A stretch of 63,916 nt of DNA from Arthrobacter wenxiniae (GCF_013376105.1 NZ_JAAMFM010000027.1:1-63916), one strand, 5' to 3'; numbered from the stretch's first letter, positions 31,428-39,693 are shown. Notes: a model not told the origin generated them from the sequence alone. A program made the numbers and translations.

Positions 31428-32618
31428 CTAGCCAAGCAGCTTCAGCACGGACTGCGAGCTCTGGTTGGCCTGGGCCAGCATGGCAGTTCCTGCCTGGGAA
31501 AGGATGTTGTCCTTGGTGAACTTCGCCATTTCGGAGGCCATGTCAACGTCTGTGATGCTCGACGCGGCGGCGGAAAGGTTTTCCTGGCCGACGTTGAGGG
31601 TGTCTATGGCCGAGTTGAGGCGGTTCTGCACGGCACCGATGTTGGAGCGTGCTGCCGAGACTGCCGCGATCTTCGTGTCGAGCAGGTCGATCGCCTTCTG
31701 CGCCCCCACGGAAGTGCTGAAGTCCAGCCCGACAACGCCACTGCCGACAGCAGTGCCTGTGGAGTCGACGAAGCCACCCTTGGCGTCCGCGCCGGCTGCG
31801 TCCGTAGCCTTCACGGTGCCGCCGTCCTTGGCAGTCACGACGACACCGATCCCCGCGCCATTGCCGTCCTTGACGACCGTGGCCGAGAAGCTCGCAGAGA
31901 AGTCCGCGTTCTTGTTCAGGTCCGCCGCGAAGGCATCGACGTTGGTGTAGGTGTTGGCGGAGAGGTCGACCGTGGCGGTCTTGGAGCCTCCGGCCGTCGA
32001 AGAGGTGAAGGAGTAGCTGGCGTTCAGGCCTGACGGTGCTCCGGTGCCGGTGTCGAACGCCGCCACGTTGAACTGCGTGCCGGTAGAGGATGCCTTCAGG
32101 CCTGAAGCCATCGAGGAGAGGTCGACGCCGGAGAGGTCCATGCTGATCTGGTTGGACTGCCCGGACCCGGCACCCACCTGGAATTTCAGGTTCGCCGAGC
32201 CGTCCAGCAAATTGATGCCGTTGAAGTTCGTGGACTTGCCAAGGCGGTCCAGTTCGTCGGACAACTGGCCGGCCTCGGTGGAAATGGCCGTGCGGGCCGC
32301 AGTGTTGTTCGAGTCGTTACCGGCTTGCACGGCGAGGTCACGCATGCGCTGGAGGATGTTCTGGGCCCCGTTCAGACCGCCTTCAGCTGTCTGGATGACG
32401 TTGATGCCGTCCTGGGCGTTGCGCGCTGCCACCTGGTAGCCGTTGACCTGGGACTTCAACCCCTGGGAGATGGACAGGCCGGCCGCGTCGTCGGCGGCGC
32501 GGTTGATGCGCAGGCCGCTGGAGAGCTTCTCCATGGATGAAGACAGGGCCTTCTGGGTGTTGTTGAGGTTGCGGTAGGCGTTGTTGGCCGCGGTGTTTGT
32601 ATTGACGATCATGCCCAT
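31428..32618 (-). CDS. fliC: flagellin
   Basis: This 396-aa filament subunit is exported through the type III apparatus. N-terminal D0/D1: MGMIVNTNTAANNAYRNLNN then SSSMEKLSSGLRINRAADDAAGLSISQGLKSQVNGYQVAARNAQDGINVIQTAEGGL. C-terminal D1/D0: AAASSITDVDMASEMAKFTKDNILSQAGTAMLAQANQSSQSVLKLLG. The variable central domain is ~residues 170-310. GGAGG lies 9 bases before ATG 32618; that Shine-Dalgarno and an upstream hairpin form candidate CsrA sites. It is transcribed on its own from a candidate sigma-28 promoter. Confidence 0.97.
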   Translation of the reverse strand: MGMIVNTNTAANNAYRNLNNTQKALSSSMEKLSSGLRINRAADDAAGLSISQGLKSQVNGYQVAARNAQDGINVIQTAEGGLNGAQNILQRMRDLAVQAGNDSNNTAARTAISTEAGQLSDELDRLGKSTNFNGINLLDGSANLKFQVGAGSGQSNQISMDLSGVDLSSMASGLKASSTGTQFNVAAFDTGTGAPSGLNASYSFTSSTAGGSKTATVDLSANTYTNVDAFAADLNKNADFSASFSATVVKDGNGAGIGVVVTAKDGGTVKATDAAGADAKGGFVDSTGTAVGSGVVGLDFSTSVGAQKAIDLLDTKIAAVSAARSNIGAVQNRLNSAIDTLNVGQENLSAAASSITDVDMASEMAKFTKDNILSQAGTAMLAQANQSSQSVLKLLG

Positions 32619-32627
32619 GATGTGAAT

Positions 32628-32670
32628 CCTCCGTGAGTGTGGGTACGTAACTGGCCGCCCATCCGTGGGC
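32628..32670 (-). promoter_or_regulatory. candidate CsrA-binding leader of fliC (two GGA sites)
   Basis: The leader RNA can form GCCCA-CGGA-TGGGC, a 5-bp stem whose tetraloop presents GGA (rc of 32657-32670). A second GGA lies in the Shine-Dalgarno CACGGAGGATT (GGAGG at 32628-32632). CACGGATG closely fits the known CsrA consensus ACARGGAUG. The spacing, one upstream hairpin plus one site over the SD, mirrors the Bacillus subtilis hag leader. Confidence 0.55.
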
Positions 32671-32682
32671 AACTGCCAGCAA

Positions 32683-32711
32683 CTCTCGGCAACTCTTTCC
32701 GGGCCGTTAGG
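32683..32711 (-). promoter_or_regulatory. candidate sigma-28 promoter of fliC
   Basis: Minus strand: CCTAAC (32706-32711), 15-bp spacer, GCCGAGAG (32683-32690). This would start transcription about 58 nt before the fliC ATG, just ahead of the CsrA-like hairpin. Confidence 0.7.
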
Positions 32712-32756
32712 AGCTTGGGTCCGCCAATTCCGCGAACCCTGCCTCTCCGGCTGTGC

Positions 32757-33605
32757 TCAGCCCAGCGCCGGCATGGTCCGGGCCACGCCATCCCGGGCCA
32801 GGCCATCCCGGGCCGTGTGGCCCAGCACCCTCGTGGCGCCGCCCAGTGTGCGTGCGCCCAGCTCGGTGAGGTATTCCTCGCGGCGGGAGGCGGCCACGCG
32901 GGCGTGCGGCGCGGACCCCGCATCCGCCGTGGCCAGGTAGTGGCGCTCAATGCCGTCCCGCAGCAGCCGCATCGCCTCGGTGCGCTGCTGGGACACGGCG
33001 GAGTGGCTGGAGCCGAGCTCCTCGGACAGGTCCTTGACGCTGCGGTCGCCGTAGTAGATCTGCTCCACGATGTAGCGCATCTTTTCCGGCAGCGCCGCAA
33101 CTGCCGCGCCCAGGAAGTCCTCGTGCTCGGACTGCAGCACGGCCTCCTCCGGCGTTTGTGACGTTGCCGCGACCATTTCCGCGATCACGTCGCTCAACGG
33201 CGTGACGCTGCGGGCGGCGTCGAGCTGGGACGCCTCGACGGTGGCGCGGTCCACGCCCATGGCAGCGGCCAATTCGGCGGCGGAGGGCAGGCGGCCCAGG
33301 GCAGCGGACAGCGTTTCCTGCATGACGGCAAGCTCGCTCATGCGTGACCTGGCACCCCGGGTGGCCCAGTCCTCGCGCCGCAGCTCATCGGCGAAGGCAC
33401 CCTTGATGCGGCGCCGGGCGTAGGCCCCGAAAGGCACGCCAAGGCTCGCGTCAAAGGACTCCGCGCACTGGATGAGCGCAATGGCGCCGACCTGCGTAAG
33501 GTCCGGCCTGGACAGGTGACTGGCGCGCATGCAAATTTCAGAAACCAAATACCCAACCAGTGGCAAATTTTGCACCACAAGTTGGTCGCGTTCTTCGCGA
33601 TTCAA
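32757..33605 (-). CDS. fliA: flagellar sigma factor FliA (sigma-28)
   Basis: This 282-aa sigma-70-family factor should direct RNA polymerase to late flagellar promoters. Region 2 is visible (RPDLTQVGAIALIQCAESFDASLGVPFGAYARRRIKGAFADELR with the FGAYA-.-RRI-GA--D-LR signature). Region 3 is MSELAVMQETLSAALGRLPSAAELAAAMGV. Region 4 with its HTH is LPEKMRYIVEQIYYGDRSVKDLSEELGSSHSAVSQQRTEAMRLLR. The start is taken as TTG at 33605 because a GGGGGAAA site lies just ahead; an upstream GTG (33668) is possible. No anti-sigma flgM is in the window. The last ~15 codons contain a duplicated CCATCCCGGGCC element. Confidence 0.9.
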   Translation of the reverse strand: MNREERDQLVVQNLPLVGYLVSEICMRASHLSRPDLTQVGAIALIQCAESFDASLGVPFGAYARRRIKGAFADELRREDWATRGARSRMSELAVMQETLSAALGRLPSAAELAAAMGVDRATVEASQLDAARSVTPLSDVIAEMVAATSQTPEEAVLQSEHEDFLGAAVAALPEKMRYIVEQIYYGDRSVKDLSEELGSSHSAVSQQRTEAMRLLRDGIERHYLATADAGSAPHARVAASRREEYLTELGARTLGGATRVLGHTARDGLARDGVARTMPALG

Positions 33606-33890
33606 AGTATTTCCCCCTCGGCAACTTATGACAGAACGTCGCAACCGACACCCCCCCAGGTGTGCCACATGCGAATATCACAAGTGACACTTCAATGTAA
33701 ACCACATTGGCAAGGGGTTGCAGTCCCCGGGTAGGCTAATTTCATATCGATTTGGCAACATTTATGTCTCAGTTCGCCGGAGTTCAGGGGCCTCCCAGCC
33801 AAAACGTGTAGGACTGGGCCTTACGGAACGTACAGGGTGCGCCGATAGGTTAGTGGAGACACCCTTCGGCCCGTTGAAAGGACCTATCAC
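33606..33890. other. divergent control region between fliA and flgN
   Basis: This 285-bp gap is the most AT-rich stretch of the flagellar locus (about 33530-33780) and contains no plausible gene. It must hold the fliA promoter on the minus strand (no sigma-28-like motif was seen there, so a vegetative or activator-dependent promoter is likely) and the flgN promoter on the plus strand, described separately. Confidence 0.6.
33819..33848 (+). promoter_or_regulatory. candidate sigma-28 promoter for flgN-flgK-flgL-fliW
   Basis: CCTTAC (33819-33824), 16-bp spacer, GCCGATAG (33841-33848), 42 bp before the flgN GTG. The spacer is one base longer than in the other four sites. Confidence 0.55.
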
Positions 33891-34373
33891 GTGGGGCCTG
33901 AAGAATTAACCACCCTGCTGTGGCGCGAACGCGAGCTGCTGGACCTGCTGGTCTTCAAGCTGGATGAGGAGCATTTGATCCTCCAGTCCGGCAAGACGCG
34001 CTGGCTGGACCATGCCACCCGCGAAGTTGAGCACGTCATGGACCGCCTCCGGGCGGCATCGCTGGAGCGGACGGCCGTGGCGTCCTCCGTCGCCGTCGAA
34101 TGGGGCCTGGCGGACAACGCGACCCTGCAGGACCTCGCCGCCGCAGCCGCGGACGGACCCTGGGGCGAGATCCTGTCCGCCCATTTTGCGGCGCTGACCA
34201 CGCAGGTGGACCAGCTCCGCAGCCTGCGCGACACCAACCTGCAGTTTCTGCGCGCCGGCCTGCGCTCCGCGCAGGAAACCGCTGCCGGGCTGGCTCCGGA
34301 TGCGGGCACCTACAACCATCTGGGACACACCCGCCAGGATGCGGGCTCACGCTTCCTGGACCAAAGCGTTTGA
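33891..34373 (+). CDS. flgN: flagellar export chaperone FlgN
   Basis: This 160-aa helical protein is first in the operon with flgK and flgL, its export clients in other bacteria. The N-terminal helix (LTTLLWRERELLDLLVFKLDEEHLILQSGKTRWLDHATREVE) follows the FlgN pattern L-.-.-L-.-E-.-.LL-.-L-.-.E-.-.L-.-.G. The GTG start has AAAGGA 9 bases ahead. Confidence 0.85.
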   Translation: MGPEELTTLLWRERELLDLLVFKLDEEHLILQSGKTRWLDHATREVEHVMDRLRAASLERTAVASSVAVEWGLADNATLQDLAAAAADGPWGEILSAHFAALTTQVDQLRSLRDTNLQFLRAGLRSAQETAAGLAPDAGTYNHLGHTRQDAGSRFLDQSV

Positions 34374-34391
34374 GATGCGTAAGGACACACG

Positions 34392-35819
34392 TTGAGTACT
34401 TTTAGCGGCCTCACCACGGCACTGTCCGGACTGAACGCGGCCCGGACCGGGCTGAACGTCGTCGGACAGAACCTGACCAACGTCAACACCGCCGGCTACA
34501 CCCGCCAGCGGGCGGACCTGGCCTCAGTCGGCGCCCCGGCCAGCGGCTCGCTCTACAGTTCCGGCGTCAAGCCGGGCCAGGGCGTCGCCGTCTCCGGCAT
34601 CGCCCGCCTGGGCGACGCCTTCCTGGACGCACGGGTGCGGACCGCCTTCTCGAGCGCCGGCTACACGAATGTCCGCGCCAACGCCGTCAGTGACATCCAG
34701 GCCCGCATGAAGGAGCCGGGGACCGACGCCGTCTCCGGCCAGCTGACATCCTTTTGGGCATCGTGGCAGGCCGTCAGCAACACCCCCGGCGACGCCGGCC
34801 CCGCGGCCACCCTGCTCCAGGGTGCCACAACCCTGGCCCAAAGCATTGGGGACGGGTACAGGGGCCTGGACACGCAGTGGTCGCAGACCCGGTCCCAGGC
34901 GGACATGCTGGCCGGTGAAGTGAACTCCACGTCCGCCCAGGTGGCCGACCTCAACGACAAGATCCGCTCGTCCGCCGCATCGGGGGTTCCCAGCAGCGCG
35001 CTCATCGACCAACGCAACACCCTCACGGCCAGGCTCTCCCAGCTGGTGGGAGGCACCGTGCGGGACCTGCCCGACGGCGGCAACGAGATCCTGCTCGGCG
35101 GCAACGTCCTGGTCTCCGGCAGCCAGGTCAACGCGGTGAACGTCACGGGTCCCACCAGCATGGGCGCCGCCAACGTGTCCGGCGCCGGCCCCGTCCAGCT
35201 GGAATGGGCCAAGCGGCCCGGCATGCCCGTTGACCTCGACGGCGGCCAGCTGGCAGGCACGCTCTCAGTGCTGGCCCCCGCCAACGGCGGGACTGGCGGA
35301 GTGATCGCGGAGACGGCCGCCGAATACAACCGCCTGGCGGCGAACCTGGCCGACCAGGTCAATGCGGTCCACACCACCGCGTACACGGCCGACGGCACCC
35401 CGGGAGGACCATTCTTCAGCTACACGCCGGGGCAGGCAGCCGCCACCCTGGCCGTCGTCCCCAAGGACGTGACCGGCGTTGCCGCCTCCGCCAGCAACGT
35501 GAATGGCAACGACGGGTCCATGGCGGACAAGATCTCCCAGCTTGGCATCGGCCCCGGCTCCCCCGATGCGCAGTGGACCAAGACCGTCCTGACCACGGGA
35601 ACGGCGGCCCGCACGGCCCTGCAGCAGGACGTTGCGGCCGGCACTGCACTGACCAACGCCGTGACCGTCCAGCAGTCCAACGCCTCCGTGGACATCGACG
35701 AGGAAAACGTCAACCTGCTTGCCTACCAGCATGCCTACCAGGCGGCGGCCCGCGTCATGACAGCCATTGACGAGTCGCTGGACGTCCTCATCAACCAGAC
35801 CGGAAGGGTGGGACGCTGA
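34392..35819 (+). CDS. flgK: flagellar hook-associated protein FlgK (HAP1)
   Basis: This 475-aa first junction protein between hook and filament opens STFSGLTTALSGLNAARTGLNVVGQNLTNVNTAGYTRQRADL. The C-terminus ends VDIDEENVNLLAYQHAYQAAARVMTAIDESLDVLINQTGRVGR, the HAP1 hallmark. The TTG start (34392) follows TAAGGA; no ATG fits. It lies 18 bp after flgN and 2 bp before flgL. Confidence 0.95.
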   Translation: MSTFSGLTTALSGLNAARTGLNVVGQNLTNVNTAGYTRQRADLASVGAPASGSLYSSGVKPGQGVAVSGIARLGDAFLDARVRTAFSSAGYTNVRANAVSDIQARMKEPGTDAVSGQLTSFWASWQAVSNTPGDAGPAATLLQGATTLAQSIGDGYRGLDTQWSQTRSQADMLAGEVNSTSAQVADLNDKIRSSAASGVPSSALIDQRNTLTARLSQLVGGTVRDLPDGGNEILLGGNVLVSGSQVNAVNVTGPTSMGAANVSGAGPVQLEWAKRPGMPVDLDGGQLAGTLSVLAPANGGTGGVIAETAAEYNRLAANLADQVNAVHTTAYTADGTPGGPFFSYTPGQAAATLAVVPKDVTGVAASASNVNGNDGSMADKISQLGIGPGSPDAQWTKTVLTTGTAARTALQQDVAAGTALTNAVTVQQSNASVDIDEENVNLLAYQHAYQAAARVMTAIDESLDVLINQTGRVGR

Positions 35820-35821
35820 GA

Positions 35822-36712
35822 ATGATGACACGGGTCACCATGCAGACCATGGCCGCCGCGGCGCAACGGAACCTGCAGGCCAGCTCCGCCAAACTGGCAC
35901 AGTTGCAGCAGTCCGCCACGGACCTTAAGACGTTCTCCAACGTCTCCGACAACCCCGCCGCCGCCGCGGACGCGATGGCAGTCCGCGCCCAGCAGGCCGC
36001 GGCCGCGCAATACGGCCGCAACATCTCGGACGGGTCCGCCTGGCTGACCACGGCGGACAACGCGCTGGCCAGCGCCACAACGCTCCTGCAGAACGCCAAG
36101 GACCTGACCCTGCAGGGCGCCAACGGCGCCATCAACCAGGACGGGCGCGATGCCATCGCCGCGCAGCTCGACTCCATCGGCAAGGACCTGCTGAGCAAGG
36201 CCAACACCCAGTACATGGGCCGGAGCATCTTTGCCGGCAACTCCAGCGCAGGCGCGGCCTATACGGACGGGAATCCGCCGGTCTACAACGGGGACGCCAG
36301 CACGGTGGAGCGCCGCATCAGCCCCAACACCACCATCCAGGTGGACGCCAACGGCGCAGCCATCTTCGGCCCCGATAAGAACGGAGATTCTGTGTTTGGG
36401 CTTCTGAAGACGATCGCGGACACGCTGCGCGGCGGCGGCGACGTCTCAGCGCACATCGACGCCATGGACAAGGCCCTCAGCACCGTCATCAACGGCAGCG
36501 CCGAGGTCGGCGCCCGGCATGCGCAGCTGCTGCGGGCGCAGGACGCCAACGCGAACGCCGTCGTCGACCTGGAAAACCAGCGCTCCGGCATCGAGGACCT
36601 GGACCTGTCCAAGGCCTACCTGGACGTCAAGACCCAGGAAGTGTCCTACCAGGCGGCTCTGGGCGTGACGGCAAAGGTGCTCCAGCCCACGCTCATGGAC
36701 TTCCTGCGATGA
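35822..36712 (+). CDS. flgL: flagellar hook-associated protein FlgL (HAP3)
   Basis: This 296-aa second junction protein is flagellin-like. N-terminus: MAAAAQRNLQASSAKLAQLQQSATDLKTFSNVSDNPAAAADAMAVRAQ. C-terminus: DLDLSKAYLDVKTQEVSYQAALGVTAKVLQPTLMDFLR. Two adjacent ATG codons at 35822 and 35825 could both serve. ATGA overlap with fliW. Confidence 0.94.
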   Translation: MMTRVTMQTMAAAAQRNLQASSAKLAQLQQSATDLKTFSNVSDNPAAAADAMAVRAQQAAAAQYGRNISDGSAWLTTADNALASATTLLQNAKDLTLQGANGAINQDGRDAIAAQLDSIGKDLLSKANTQYMGRSIFAGNSSAGAAYTDGNPPVYNGDASTVERRISPNTTIQVDANGAAIFGPDKNGDSVFGLLKTIADTLRGGGDVSAHIDAMDKALSTVINGSAEVGARHAQLLRAQDANANAVVDLENQRSGIEDLDLSKAYLDVKTQEVSYQAALGVTAKVLQPTLMDFLR

Positions 36713-37092
36713 GCACCACCGCGCCGCAGCTCCCGTCCGCGCTTCACTTCACGGCGCCCCCGCCGGGGCTGGAGCCGCGCGTGGACTTCACCTTGGCCGC
36801 GATTGAGGGCGCCACGGGGCTGTTTTCCCTGACGGCCGCGGACGCCACGGTGCGCCTCTTCGTCCTGGACGCTGCCGCGCACCTGCCGGACTACGCCCCC
36901 CGGCCGGACCCGGCCGACGTCGAACGCCTGGGCACCGCCGCGCCCTCGGTGCTCGTGGTGGTGAACCCGGGCACGCAAAGCACTGTCAACCTCGCCGCCC
37001 CCATCCTGCTCAACGCCGGTACCGGAGCCTGCCTGCAGGTCATTCTCGAGGGCCCGCAATGGCCGCTGCGCGCGCCGCTGAACGCCGCCTGA
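36709..37092 (+). CDS. fliW: flagellar assembly factor FliW
   Basis: This 127-aa protein in Bacillus binds flagellin or CsrA, freeing flagellin mRNA when the flagellin pool is low. Family features: PPGLEPRVDFTLAAIEGATGLFSLTAAD near the N-terminus (F-PPGLE-.-.-.-FTL) and VLVVVNPG then STVNLAAPILLNAGTGACLQVIL, matching the usual VTVNL-API-.-N-.-.-.-.-.GQV-L. The N-terminus is a little longer than usual. Together with csrA at 9.3 kb it implies a CsrA-FliW-flagellin circuit. Confidence 0.92.
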   Translation: MSTTAPQLPSALHFTAPPPGLEPRVDFTLAAIEGATGLFSLTAADATVRLFVLDAAAHLPDYAPRPDPADVERLGTAAPSVLVVVNPGTQSTVNLAAPILLNAGTGACLQVILEGPQWPLRAPLNAA

Positions 37093-37098
37093 CATGGC

Positions 37099-37148
37099 AA
37101 GGGTCCCGACAGGCCCGACCGCCGGCGGTCGGGCCTGTCGGGACCCTT
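37099..37148. terminator. strong bidirectional hairpin terminator
   Basis: A perfect ~24-bp inverted repeat beginning AAGGGTCCCGACAGGCCC and ending in its reverse complement at 37148, with almost no loop. It separates the flagellar operon (+) from fdhA (-) and marks the right edge of the flagellar locus. Confidence 0.9.
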
Positions 37149-37157
37149 GAACGGCGG

Positions 37158-38372
37158 CTAGTTCAGGTAGCCGTTCGGGTTGAGGACGTACTTGGTCGCG
37201 GCGCCGGCGTCAAACTCGGCATAGCCGCGCGGCGCGTCGGTCAGTGGGATCGCCTTGGCGTTGACGTTCTTCGCGATGTGCACCTTGTCGTGCAGGATCG
37301 CCATCATCAGGCCCCGGTTGTACTTCATGACCGGGCACTGGCCCGTGGTGAACGCGAGCGACTTCGCCCAGCCGGTGCCCAGGCTCAGCGACAGCGAACC
37401 CTTTTGCGCGGCGGCGTCGATGCCGCCCGGGTCGCCCGTGACGTACAGCCCGGGGATGCCCAGGGAGCCGCCGGCGGCGGTGATGTCCATGAGCGAGTTG
37501 AGCACGGTTGCCGGCGCCTCGTGGCCCGAATCCGAACCGTGGCCCTTCGCCTCAAAGCCGACGGCGTCCACGGCGCAGTCAACCTCCGGGACACCCAGCA
37601 GCTGCTCGATCTGCGCCCCGGGATCACCCTTGGTCAGGTCGATGGTTTCGCAGCCGAAGGCTCGGGCCGCAGCGAGCCGGTCCGCGTTCATGTCACCGAC
37701 AATGACGACGGCGGCCCCCAGCAGGTGCGCCGACGTCGCCGCGGCGAGGCCCACGGGGCCGGCCCCGGCAATGTAGACGGTGGAGCCCACGCCCACGCCG
37801 GCGGACACGGCGCCGTGGAAGCCGGTGGGGAAGATGTCCGAGAGCATGGTGAGGTCCATGATCTTCTCCAGCGCCTGGTCCCGGTCAGGGAACTTCAGAA
37901 GGTTCCAGTCGGCGTAGGGCACCAGGACGTATTCGGCCTGGCCGCCCACCCAGCCGCCCATGTCGACGTAACCGTAGGCGCTGCCCGGGCGGTCCGGGTT
38001 CACGTTCAGGCAGATGCCGGTCTTGCGCTCCTTGCAGTTGCGGCAGCGGCCGCAGGAGATGTTGAACGGCACCGAGCAGATGTCGCCCACCTTGATGAAT
38101 TCGACGTCCGGGCCCACCTCGACCACTTCGCCGGTGATCTCGTGGCCCAGCACCAGGTCGGTCGGGGCGGTGGTGCGGCCGCGGACCATGTGCTGGTCGG
38201 AGCCGCAGATGTTGGTGGCGACGGTTTTGAGAATCACGCCGTGGGGCACCTTGCGCCCCACATTGGCCGGGTTGACGCCTGGTCCGTCCTTCAGTTCAAA
38301 CGTCGGGTAGTCGATCTCAATGATCTCGACCTTTCCCGGTCCCTTGTAGGCAACAGCCTTGTTTCCTGACAT
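37158..38372 (-). CDS. fdhA: glutathione-independent formaldehyde dehydrogenase
   Basis: This 404-aa zinc alcohol-dehydrogenase-family enzyme closely resembles Pseudomonas putida FdhA, which oxidises formaldehyde with tightly bound NAD. The catalytic zinc region is TNICGSDQHMVRGRTTAPTDLVLGHEITGEV (Cys ~56, His ~77, Glu). The structural zinc cysteines are in CGRCRNCKERKTGIC (~107-121). The Rossmann motif is GAGPVGLAAATSAHLLGA (~190). The long insertion between helix and NAD domain (GSAYGYVDMGGWVGGQAEYVLVPYAD) is typical of FdhA. ATG 38372 has GGAAGG ahead. It is monocistronic between two hairpins. Confidence 0.92.
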   Translation of the reverse strand: MSGNKAVAYKGPGKVEIIEIDYPTFELKDGPGVNPANVGRKVPHGVILKTVATNICGSDQHMVRGRTTAPTDLVLGHEITGEVVEVGPDVEFIKVGDICSVPFNISCGRCRNCKERKTGICLNVNPDRPGSAYGYVDMGGWVGGQAEYVLVPYADWNLLKFPDRDQALEKIMDLTMLSDIFPTGFHGAVSAGVGVGSTVYIAGAGPVGLAAATSAHLLGAAVVIVGDMNADRLAAARAFGCETIDLTKGDPGAQIEQLLGVPEVDCAVDAVGFEAKGHGSDSGHEAPATVLNSLMDITAAGGSLGIPGLYVTGDPGGIDAAAQKGSLSLSLGTGWAKSLAFTTGQCPVMKYNRGLMMAILHDKVHIAKNVNAKAIPLTDAPRGYAEFDAGAATKYVLNPNGYLN

Positions 38373-38590
38373 GGAATGCTTCCTTCCTCGCACTTCGGGC
38401 AGCCAGGTCTGGCAGCCCGATTCCACAAGAACCCCCCGGCGCGCACCAAAAAAATCCGTGGCAGCTTCGTCACCAGTGTCCTGGTGCGCGAATTTCACTG
38501 GAAAAATCCGGGGTTGTCGCCAGCCTAGTCCGGAAGGAAGGAATATGTAAGGGGACAGCGTTTCGGGGTCCCGGGGAAGCGTCGCCCAGT
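38373..38590. other. upstream region of fdhA
   Basis: A 218-bp gap without a gene. It should contain the fdhA promoter on the minus strand; no confident -35/-10 pair was found. Confidence 0.4.
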
Positions 38591-38635
38591 CCGTTGGAGG
38601 TGACAACACGTCCCACGCGGCGTCACCTCCAGCGG
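38591..38635 (-). terminator. hairpin terminator after the DinB gene
   Basis: CCGTTGGAGGTGAC (38591-38604) pairs with GTCACCTCCAGCGG (38622-38635), a 14-bp stem with one G-T pair and a 17-base loop, 13 bp after the stop codon of the DinB-family gene. Confidence 0.75.
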
Positions 38636-38647
38636 CGAGCGAGCCGT

Positions 38648-39166
38648 TCACAGCACGTCCGGCAGACCTTTGACGTAGGCCGCCTGGCCGCCGTGCTGGA
38701 CGCAGTCGTTCACAATGCTGACAAGGCGCACCCCAAGTGTCACGGCAGGGTTCCAGCGGCTGTCCACCACCCGGTCGAGGTCGGCGTCGGCCAGCCCGCG
38801 GACGTAGTCAAGGCTCTGGCCCAGGACCGCCTCGTGGTATTCGCGCAACAAGTCCGTGGAGTCCACCCGCACCCTGTCCACCTGCGCCGCGGAGTGGCCG
38901 TAGCCGGTATCGGCCGCGTCCAGCGCGAAGCCGAACCTGCCGGCGTAGCCGCCGGAATGCCACACGGACGGCATGCCAGCCGCCGCGGCAAGCTGTTCGT
39001 CCTGGCCGCGGCTCAGGTGCCACACCAGCCAGGCGACGGAGTTGCCCGTCCCGCCGGGGCGCCAGTTGATCCGCGCGACGTCCATCCCATCCAGGACGCC
39101 GTCCACAATGTCGCCAATCCGTCCGAACGCATCCACCAGCAGCTGTGAAGACTTCATGGGTGCCAT
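38648..39166 (-). CDS. DinB/DUF664 family protein (mycothiol-transferase-like)
   Basis: This 172-aa four-helix-bundle protein has metal-binding His residues expected for the DinB superfamily: WHLSRGQDEQ (H ~50) and NDCVQHGGQAAYVKGL (H ~159). Actinobacterial members are often mycothiol-dependent S-transferases. VARINWRPGGTGNSVAWLVWHLSR is a typical segment. It starts at 39166 (or the in-frame ATG at 39157) and is the last gene before a hairpin. Substrate unknown. Confidence 0.8.
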   Translation of the reverse strand: MAPMKSSQLLVDAFGRIGDIVDGVLDGMDVARINWRPGGTGNSVAWLVWHLSRGQDEQLAAAAGMPSVWHSGGYAGRFGFALDAADTGYGHSAAQVDRVRVDSTDLLREYHEAVLGQSLDYVRGLADADLDRVVDSRWNPAVTLGVRLVSIVNDCVQHGGQAAYVKGLPDVL

Positions 39167-39223
39167 GCTTTCACTGCGGGATGGGCACGTCCAGTGTCCG
39201 GGTGCCGGCTTCTGCCCGACCTG

Positions 39224-39679
39224 TTACAGCGGCAGGCCCGCGCCCGGCTTCAGGTTCTTCATGACCAGGGTGGAACTGACGCGCTGCACGCCGGGCAGCA
39301 CTGTCAGCTCGTCGTCGAAAAACTGCTGGTACGCCGTCAGGTCCTCGGCCATGACCCGCAGGATGTAGTCGGGATCGCCGAAGAGGCGCTGGGCGGAGGT
39401 GATGTGCGCGTTGGCGCTCACCCGGGCCTCAAACTCATCCACCGTTGCCCGGTCAACCCGGGCCAGGGTGACAAACACCAGGGCCTCAAAGCCCAGGCCC
39501 ACCGCCGCCGGGTCGATGACGGCACGGTACCCGCTGATGGCGCCCGTAGCCTCCAATTCCTTCAGACGGCGGTGGCACGGAGCCACCGTCAATCCCACCT
39601 GGGCGGCCAGCGCCGTGGCGGACATGCGCCCGTCATTTTGGAGCCTGCGCATAATTTCTCTGTCAAGATCGTCAATCAC
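39224..39679 (-). CDS. Lrp/AsnC family transcriptional regulator
   Basis: This 151-aa protein has an N-terminal winged HTH (LDREIMRRLQNDGRMSATALAAQVGLTVAPCHRRLKELEATGAI, residues ~4-50) and a C-terminal RAM ligand domain (FEALVFVTLARVDRATVDEFEA ... GDPDYILRVMAEDLTAYQQFFDDEL). GTG start. It is divergent from a LysE-type exporter 106 bp away, a standard pair in which Lrp senses an amino acid and turns on its export. A 12-bp palindrome lies in between. Confidence 0.9.
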   Translation of the reverse strand: MIDDLDREIMRRLQNDGRMSATALAAQVGLTVAPCHRRLKELEATGAISGYRAVIDPAAVGLGFEALVFVTLARVDRATVDEFEARVSANAHITSAQRLFGDPDYILRVMAEDLTAYQQFFDDELTVLPGVQRVSSTLVMKNLKPGAGLPL

Positions 39680-39693
39680 GGCAAAATCTTATC

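Noticed and set aside
33585-33625. GTTGCCGAGGG before fliA as a sigma-28 -10 element
   Set aside because: The matching -35 is absent at 14-16 bp, and the run of G is better read as the ribosome site for the TTG start.
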